This document shows positions 62,458-64,000 of a DNA stretch of 64,000 bases, piece after piece (position 1 is the stretch's first letter; each line of letters begins with the position of its first letter). This DNA comes from Gilliamella sp. ESL0405 (GTDB lineage Bacteria > Pseudomonadota > Gammaproteobacteria > Enterobacterales > Orbaceae), in assembly GCF_019469205.1 (NCBI RefSeq), contig NZ_CP048265.1:62001-126000 (forward strand), given 5' to 3'. The position numbers and the translations under genes were made by a program. The notes beneath the pieces are model-generated. The model was given only the letters and a program-made list of their open reading frames with translations. It did not search any database and was not told the origin of the DNA.

Positions 62458-64000
62458 TAGTTTTCTTTCTCATTTATTGGTGGCCCGTATCGATTTGTTT
62501 GTTCAATACTTGGCTGCCAAAGTCGAAAAATATTGAACCCTTTCCCCGTATCGGTATCATTGACACGCCTTTTTATGGCAAAAATAAGATTAATGAATAT
62601 TAGGCAAAATAACATTCCTCGAAAGAGATAATCAAAATTTTGTAGATCAAGATTTTTCAGGAAGGCAGGTATCCTTGTTTCAATGAGAAATAAAAAAATT
62701 GTCATCCATACGGTCTGTATAAAAAAGCCTTTATTATTTGTGCGACCATTCCAACGCCAAAACTGAAAATACCCATTTTTAGGTAGTGATTGTGCATTGA
62801 GTTTTTCTTGATTTTCTTGATTTTCAGCTAACAGCAATGCAGCGCAAAGTCGTAGTACTAAATTATTACTCGCGTCTGTTCGTAATTGATCCAAAGCATT
62901 AATTTGCTTTTGAACACAGATGCCATAAGGATTGGATAAATGTTTTGCCAGCTTAGCAATGAAGATAGCTTGCTTTGCAGCTTTACTTTTACTGCCTACG
63001 GCCAAAAGTGTTAAGCGCTTTTCATTTATTAAAGTGTGTGCAATTTTTTGAAGATTTAGGTTGTCGCCGGCAATCGTTTGTAATGTGTGCTCTAATTGAG
63101 ACTGTTGTGCTGTTTTATTTAAAACAATTTTGTATAGCAGCATCAAATAGATAGGATTTTCATTCGCTAATTTTGTTTGCCAAAATCCGGTTAAATGTTG
63201 TGGAATTTGGGTAAAATCAGTGTCGTATGGATTGGTAATGATGTTTTCAATTGAGTTAGGATAATTACTCAAAACACAATTAGTGATCTCATTGTTATTA
63301 ATTATCAAGTTATACAGTTCTGATTCATTTTGCCAATTACCATACTTAAAGATATTGACCAATGGAAGAAATGGATCATCATCGGTTAAAATAAAATCAC
63401 TGTTCTCTTTTTTAATTAACTTGGCTGTTTCTAAAGGGTTATTAGTAATAGCGAGAACGAGCATACAGCTACGATACCATTGCCAATAGGCCTCTTTATC
63501 GATCAAGGCGTTAGGTGGAAATGGAAATTGGTAATATTGTTCATTGTCAAAATAGACCTGCCAGTCAAACATTTCCATATTAAAATATTTCATATATCTG
63601 TAAAGATGTACTTTGGCGTGCTTAGGAATTAAATCAAACCTATCTAACCATAAACGCACATATATCGCGTCATCATTATCGCTTTCAATATCAAATCTGA
63701 TTGGCATTGGAAGATCTTCATCACTATTATACAACCAATCTTTAAATGCTTTTATCGGTTCAAGTTCGGTTAGCCATACTAAATGTTGCTTAGCCTGACG
63801 TTGTAGATTTTGTAAAATGAATTGTTCAAATATATCATCGCTTTGTTCTTCAAGAATTTGCTGTAATAAGGTTTGATTACCGTGGCATAACATAATGGCA
63901 TGTCGGTATAAGCGATATAAACGATTGGTACCATTGTCCAGTAACAACAAAGGCAGGATTTGGCGATAATTCCAATTTATTTCTAGCGCCCAATTTATAA
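62457..64000 (-). CDS. Large membrane-anchored protein with DUF805-like C-terminus (cut by window edge); possible J-protein partner of HscC
   Basis: The frame is open from the window edge (64000) to the stop at 62457, 513 residues; the N-terminus is missing. The apparent start at 63950 is an internal TTG, and coding sequence continues upstream (INWALEINWNYRQ). The middle is a long, Leu/Gln-rich helical region. The last 110 residues have GRTNNKGFF, two membrane helices (VWMTIFLFLIE and LFCLIFINLIFAI), RRVNDTDTGKG and NRYGPP, the DUF805 pattern. E. coli HscC sits beside the J-proteins DjlB/DjlC, so a J domain could lie beyond the edge (inference). Confidence 0.6.
   Translation of the reverse strand, partial: INWALEINWNYRQILPLLLLDNGTNRLYRLYRHAIMLCHGNQTLLQQILEEQSDDIFEQFILQNLQRQAKQHLVWLTELEPIKAFKDWLYNSDEDLPMPIRFDIESDNDDAIYVRLWLDRFDLIPKHAKVHLYRYMKYFNMEMFDWQVYFDNEQYYQFPFPPNALIDKEAYWQWYRSCMLVLAITNNPLETAKLIKKENSDFILTDDDPFLPLVNIFKYGNWQNESELYNLIINNNEITNCVLSNYPNSIENIITNPYDTDFTQIPQHLTGFWQTKLANENPIYLMLLYKIVLNKTAQQSQLEHTLQTIAGDNLNLQKIAHTLINEKRLTLLAVGSKSKAAKQAIFIAKLAKHLSNPYGICVQKQINALDQLRTDASNNLVLRLCAALLLAENQENQEKLNAQSLPKNGYFQFWRWNGRTNNKGFFIQTVWMTIFLFLIETRIPAFLKNLDLQNFDYLFRGMLFCLIFINLIFAIKRRVNDTDTGKGFNIFRLWQPSIEQTNRYGPPINEKEN

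Overview
The window looks like chromosome from an AT-rich gammaproteobacterium. The gene set is enteric-like: RF2 with its programmed frameshift, GrcA, the YdbH-YnbE-YdbL trio, a GntR close to the E. coli protein, HscC, MdtD, YjjV and XthA. The AT richness, the pectin-type sugar genes, the family of small lipoproteins and the repertoire as a whole fit the Orbales (Gilliamella and relatives from bee guts). That placement is inference from gene content; there is no rRNA here to test it.

Layout. 1-6002 (- strand): ispH (cut by the edge), lspA, ileS, ribF, a lipoprotein and folE. 6160-14864 (+): polA, gltX, ydbH-ynbE-ydbL, asnB. 14952-19593: satP (-), dnaK-dnaJ (+) behind a sigma-32-type promoter, and grcA (-) with an FNR-like box. 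20241-27073 (+): a GPH sugar symporter and a GH105-type hydrolase behind a CRP-like site, then ung-gntR and upp-uraA. 27557-29059: a large exported Cys/Trp-rich surface protein of unknown role. 29310-34003 (-): lysS, prfB, sodA, a relic ORF and a class I glutamine amidotransferase.

34241-39912 is the accessory region. It is very AT-rich and holds short exported or lipid-anchored proteins of no recognised family, several gene remnants, a 66-bp direct repeat, a gene broken at two homopolymer tracts, and a fragment resembling the C-terminal end of a peptidoglycan amidase. It ends at the 3' end of tRNA-Asn. The best reading is a decaying toxin/immunity or lipoprotein array, but this is not proven.

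40138-58285 is nearly all on the - strand: a YiiX-like papain-fold protein, bioY (under a BirA-type operator), gloC, an MdtD-like exporter, a BASS-family transporter, yjjV, recC, the complete F1Fo ATP synthase operon atpBEFHAGDC (no atpI), glmM and tyrA. 58401-62389 (+) carries xthA, xseA and hscC. Converging on hscC is a partial large protein with a DUF805-like C-terminus, possibly the HscC J-protein partner.

The genes mostly cover housekeeping (translation, DNA repair, energy, envelope precursors). Visible regulation links the window to heat shock (dnaK), anoxia (grcA), biotin (bioY) and carbon status (the symporter/hydrolase pair). No insertion sequence, prophage or CRISPR array was seen.
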